From contig NZ_CALHIF010000048.1 of NCBI RefSeq assembly GCF_938030755.1, forward strand, positions 1 to 15,780: a stretch of DNA of 15,780 nt. Reading direction: 5' to 3'. Positions 13,681-15,780 of the stretch are shown one piece after another. The notes below the pieces were generated by a model. That model ran no database searches. It saw only the letters and a program-made list of their open reading frames with translations, and had not been told where the DNA came from. Each line of letters begins with the position of its first letter. Within the stretch, counting starts at the first letter, position 1. This DNA is from an uncultured Granulicatella sp. GTDB lineage: Bacteria; Bacillota; Bacilli; Lactobacillales; Aerococcaceae. Both the position numbers and the translations under genes were made by a program.

Positions 13681-14707
13681 TTTAACAGAAGAACAGAAAT
13701 TATATATAAAATTACATAAACAACATGTAACAACTCAACAAGGTTTAAAAGAGGTCTTTTATAAAGTTCCTAAAATATTTTGGTTAGGAGAACTATACCA
13801 AGGATTAAGTCTTGAATCGAAAATCGCCTACGGAATTCTTGAAGATAGAAAAAATGTTTCTATCAAAAACAAATGGTATGACGAAAAAGGGAAAATTTAT
13901 TTTATTTATACAATCGAAGAGTTTCAGCAAATGCTGCATGTATCTAAACAAAAAGCAATCAATATAAAAACAGAACTAATTAAATACGGTTTGCTAGAGC
14001 AAACTAAACAAGGTAGAGGACAACCAGCTAAATTATATTTATTTAATCCTATTGCAACGCCTTCAGACGAGGAAAAATTTAAAACATCTTATCAGAGCAA
14101 TCAAGAAACGTTACCAAAGAATGGTACAAGTCAAGAATCGGAAGAGACAGAATCTTCTTCTAAGAAAAATGAGTTTAATAATACTAAACCACATTCAAAA
14201 GGGTTGAAATTAAGAAGTCTAAAATTTAGACTTCTTAAATCAAGAGGTCTAAAAAATAGACTTCTAGAAGTCCAAAATTTAGACCCTAGTAATAATAACC
14301 CTAGTAATAATAATATTAATACAAATGAATCATATGAATCAGAAGTCGTATTTGATAAACGATTTCTAAATTATGATAAGCAAGGAATTCCCAAAAACAT
14401 TGTATCGATATTAACCGCTGGAGTGAATGATTATAAAGGTGTTCATGAAAGAATGGGATTATTATTTAAAGCAAAATCTAGCGTACTTAGGGATGCTACT
14501 TCAAAAGGTTGGAAAGGAACAATCGTTTTTGAAATGTTTACAGAAGAAGACTGGGGGAATTTATATCAAGTACTACATGCTTGTTTCTGTAAAATTAAAA
14601 CCGGAGATATTCAAAATATTGATAAATACTTGTTCCAATCGCTAAGAAACTTTTTTGAGGATTATGCACAAAACTATTATGTTAGAGGTGTTTCAAATGG
14701 CAATTGA
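13673..14707 (+). CDS. repA: RepA_N-type replication initiator protein
   Basis: This 344-residue protein belongs to the RepA_N superfamily of Gram-positive theta-replicating plasmids and some ICEs. The winged-helix N-terminal domain (about 25-127) shows FYKVPKIFW, SLESKIAYGILEDRKNVSIK, YTIEEFQQMLHVSKQKAINI and QTKQGRGQPAKLYLFNP. This is the family's conserved block, in which the domain binds iterons. A low-complexity linker (about 128-225) follows, encoded by DNA that itself carries repeats. A C-terminal domain (about 225-344) is host-specific in known members. Its start overlaps the preceding gene by 8 bases. The motif SLxSK-x-AYGILEDR closely follows known RepA_N starts. It would fire from the origin inside its own gene. 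Confidence 0.87.
   Translation: MTNLTEEQKLYIKLHKQHVTTQQGLKEVFYKVPKIFWLGELYQGLSLESKIAYGILEDRKNVSIKNKWYDEKGKIYFIYTIEEFQQMLHVSKQKAINIKTELIKYGLLEQTKQGRGQPAKLYLFNPIATPSDEEKFKTSYQSNQETLPKNGTSQESEETESSSKKNEFNNTKPHSKGLKLRSLKFRLLKSRGLKNRLLEVQNLDPSNNNPSNNNINTNESYESEVVFDKRFLNYDKQGIPKNIVSILTAGVNDYKGVHERMGLLFKAKSSVLRDATSKGWKGTIVFEMFTEEDWGNLYQVLHACFCKIKTGDIQNIDKYLFQSLRNFFEDYAQNYYVRGVSNGN
14210..14313. other. Candidate replication origin: iterons and AT-rich repeats inside repA
   Basis: Three related 23-base units begin at 14213, 14243 and 14266 (first: AGAAGTCTAAAATTTAGACT, 20 of its bases). The first lies inside a perfect 29-base inverted repeat with 14-bp arms (14210-14238). They are followed by two exact copies of CCCTAGTAATAATAA (14284-14298 and 14299-14313) and an AT-rich run. 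RepA_N plasmids keep their origin at the linker-coding part of repA, which is where this lies. Confidence 0.75.
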
Positions 14708-15080
14708 AAATAAATATGGAATATTAGTTTCTTATCCTTGCGAAGAGTTAATACAAGATGTTGCGGAAGATATTGTTCTCTTTGGAGAAAATAATCTTGT
14801 ATATGCAGTTTGGGAACATTTCGATGTGGTGGACGGTGTAGAATACGATGTTGATTTTATTGTTGATTATGTGGATTACAAACCACCAACAGAGGAAGAA
14901 TTTTACGGAGAAAGTTGCGACATTTACGACCGCTACAATCCTGAAAATGACATTACACTCGAATCTCTAATGGAAGGTTATAGGGCAAACTTGAAAAGTA
15001 CTGAACATGAGAGAGTAGAGTTAATGACGTTAAAAGAGTTATTAACAATTCTACTAAAACAAGATTCTTTGTTTGATTAA
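14697..15080 (+). CDS. Acidic orphan protein
   Basis: This 127-residue protein has no recognised family. It is strikingly acidic, with about 30 aspartates and glutamates against about 9 lysines and arginines, concentrated in DVVDGVEYDVDFIVDYVDY and PPTEEEFYGE. No membrane span or signal is seen. I chose the ATG at 14697, because AGAGGTG is 6 bases upstream; an in-frame start at 14655 lies deep inside repA and lacks a site. The frame overlaps the repA end by 11 bases. A DNA-mimic or inhibitor role is possible from charge alone but is a guess. Confidence 0.7.
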   Translation: MAIENKYGILVSYPCEELIQDVAEDIVLFGENNLVYAVWEHFDVVDGVEYDVDFIVDYVDYKPPTEEEFYGESCDIYDRYNPENDITLESLMEGYRANLKSTEHERVELMTLKELLTILLKQDSLFD

Positions 15081-15162
15081 AAAAGTAATGGAGAAATAAT
15101 ATAAAGTTTAGTAAAATGAATATAAGAAATATAGGCTAATAGATTAGCGAAAGGAGAAGAAG
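15081..15162 (+). promoter_or_regulatory. Gap with a small inverted repeat before the membrane protein
   Basis: This AT-rich gap separates the repA group from the next genes. GCTAAT-AG-ATTAGC (15135-15148) is a short perfect inverted repeat with a 2-base centre, more like a DNA operator than a hairpin. It lies just upstream of the AAAGGAG site. TATAAA-like stretches are present but no convincing promoter pair. Confidence 0.35.
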
Positions 15163-15597
15163 ATGGGATTAAACGAAAAACTAAACAAGTATTTTCAGAA
15201 AATTGAAACTAGTTTATTCAATTCTGAAAATAAAAAATTCAAAAGGTTAAAGCAAATGTCAGACGATGAACTGATCCTTAGATATTCTGATTTAAAAGCT
15301 AAAAACTACCTTCATGAGAAATTATCCTTTCTGATAATTCCAGCATTAATTCTTGCAACGTTAGCTGGAATCGCTAAAATAACAATAGACTTTATCCAAA
15401 AGATTTCATCTACTGGAGTAGATGATTCAGACGTTATTATGACTGGCGGAATATTTTTTTTAGTAGTAGTTACTTTACTTGTGATTTTGATATTGGTTAT
15501 CTATTGGAAAAATATAAAATCTAGCAAAGAAGAATATTTTTTAATAGAGTTCATTCTTCAAAAACGTAAAATTGGAGCGAATGAAACAGATGATTAA
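15163..15597 (+). CDS. Two-span membrane protein of unknown function
   Basis: This 144-residue protein has a charged N-terminal cytosolic region of about 50 residues (including MSDDELILRYSDLKAKNYL) and two hydrophobic spans: about 54-76 (LSFLIIPALILATLAGIAKITI) and about 95-114 (IFFLVVVTLLVILILVIYW). A basic-acidic tail ends at ANETDD. The family is not recognised. The start is preceded by AAAGGAGAAG. It overlaps the next frame by 8-17 bases, so the two are probably co-expressed. Confidence 0.72.
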   Translation: MGLNEKLNKYFQKIETSLFNSENKKFKRLKQMSDDELILRYSDLKAKNYLHEKLSFLIIPALILATLAGIAKITIDFIQKISSTGVDDSDVIMTGGIFFLVVVTLLVILILVIYWKNIKSSKEEYFLIEFILQKRKIGANETDD

Positions 15598-15780
15598 AGA
15601 ATATTATTTAAGCATAAGAGAAGAAATATTAGGAAATGTAATTTCCAGTTTTATCTATATTATAAGTAGTATTTACTATCTATTAAATTTAAATAGATTT
15701 AATAGACTATATGGCGGGCTTAAAGACGCTTTTAAAGTAATGAGTATTGAAAACGGAATAGCATGGAAGTTATTGTCATT
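15590..15780 (+). CDS. Partial open frame, N-terminal part of a membrane-associated protein (cut by the window end)
   Basis: The frame begins MIKEYYLSIREEILGNVISS and stays open to the last base (63 codons plus 2 bases). Residues about 15-33 (NVISSFIYIISSIYYLLNL) form a probable membrane segment. ATG at 15590 overlaps the preceding stop (ATGATTAA); an in-frame ATG at 15581 is possible too. GGAG at 15574-15577 is 12 bases from the former and only 3 from the latter. No family is recognised. Confidence 0.55.
   Translation, partial: MIKEYYLSIREEILGNVISSFIYIISSIYYLLNLNRFNRLYGGLKDAFKVMSIENGIAWKLLS

Larger units (their letters stand above)
10480..15780. mobile_element. Left part of a probable integrated replicating element (ICE or integrated plasmid)
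   Basis: From here the sequence becomes visibly richer in A and T. The genes are of plasmid type: a type III toxin, parA, parB and a RepA_N-type initiator with internal iterons, followed by small orphan and membrane proteins. All sit downstream of a conserved housekeeping operon. Gene content with both partition and replication functions fits an ICE that replicates after excision, or an integrated plasmid. The boundary is only bracketed (about 10477-10560). No integrase, transposase, relaxase or terminal repeat is in view. Confidence 0.6.

Noticed and set aside
14213..14313. Repeats in repA as a small CRISPR array
   Set aside because: The units are inside a coding frame, diverge from each other, are adjacent or separated by 7 bases, and lack spacers of uniform length.
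14427..14645. 72-residue frame inside repA in another frame
   Set aside because: It lies fully within the conserved C-terminal part of repA, with no ribosome binding site or recognisable motif.

Overview
The window looks like chromosome of a low-GC Gram-positive bacterium of the order Lactobacillales. The evidence is the yqeG-yqeH-yhbY-nadD-yqeK-rsfS-yqeM gene order without aroE, as in streptococci and relatives, strong AGGAGG-type ribosome binding sites, and a YkuJ-family gene. Genus is not resolved; a Carnobacteriaceae/Granulicatella-like or streptococcal-type host is a guess. All genes read rightward.

Bases 1-10480 are ordinary chromosome. They hold a tRNA-Leu(CAA) with its terminator, a probable diacylglycerol glucosyltransferase overlapping a beta-hydroxyacid dehydrogenase, a YkuJ-family gene, a strong hairpin terminator, and then a tightly packed nine-gene run (hom, thrB, yqeG, yqeH, yhbY, nadD, yqeK, rsfS, yqeM-like, tmcAL/ylbM) counted from hom through tmcAL as ten reading frames with gaps of -4 to 16 bases. 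This run joins threonine synthesis, 30S/50S ribosome assembly and silencing, NAD synthesis, Ap4A hydrolysis and tRNA-Met wobble acetylation. It closes with a clear terminator at about 10451-10476.

Bases from about 10480 to the end are different: visibly richer in A and T, with plasmid-type genes and small orphan proteins. The order is a roughly 320-base structured RNA, a terminator, a ToxN/AbiQ-family type III toxin gene, parA, parB, a small membrane protein, a winged-helix-like protein, a RepA_N-type replication initiator with iterons inside its gene, an acidic orphan, a membrane protein and a truncated membrane-like frame. I read this as the left end of an integrated replicating element, an ICE or integrated plasmid, carrying a stability/replication module. 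No integrase, relaxase or transposase is in view, so the type of element is not settled.

The most interesting part is 10560-10904. The RNA sits exactly where the antitoxin RNA of a type III toxin-antitoxin system should be (RNA, terminator, toxin). However, it lacks the usual tandem ~35-45 base repeats. Instead it has a long-range closing helix and several hairpins, and the 3' strand of the closing helix is also the 5' strand of the terminator. It may be an unusual type III antitoxin, or a riboswitch-like leader controlling a toxin-parAB operon. Two related inverted repeats bracket parAB and are good candidates for ParB-binding or operator sites.
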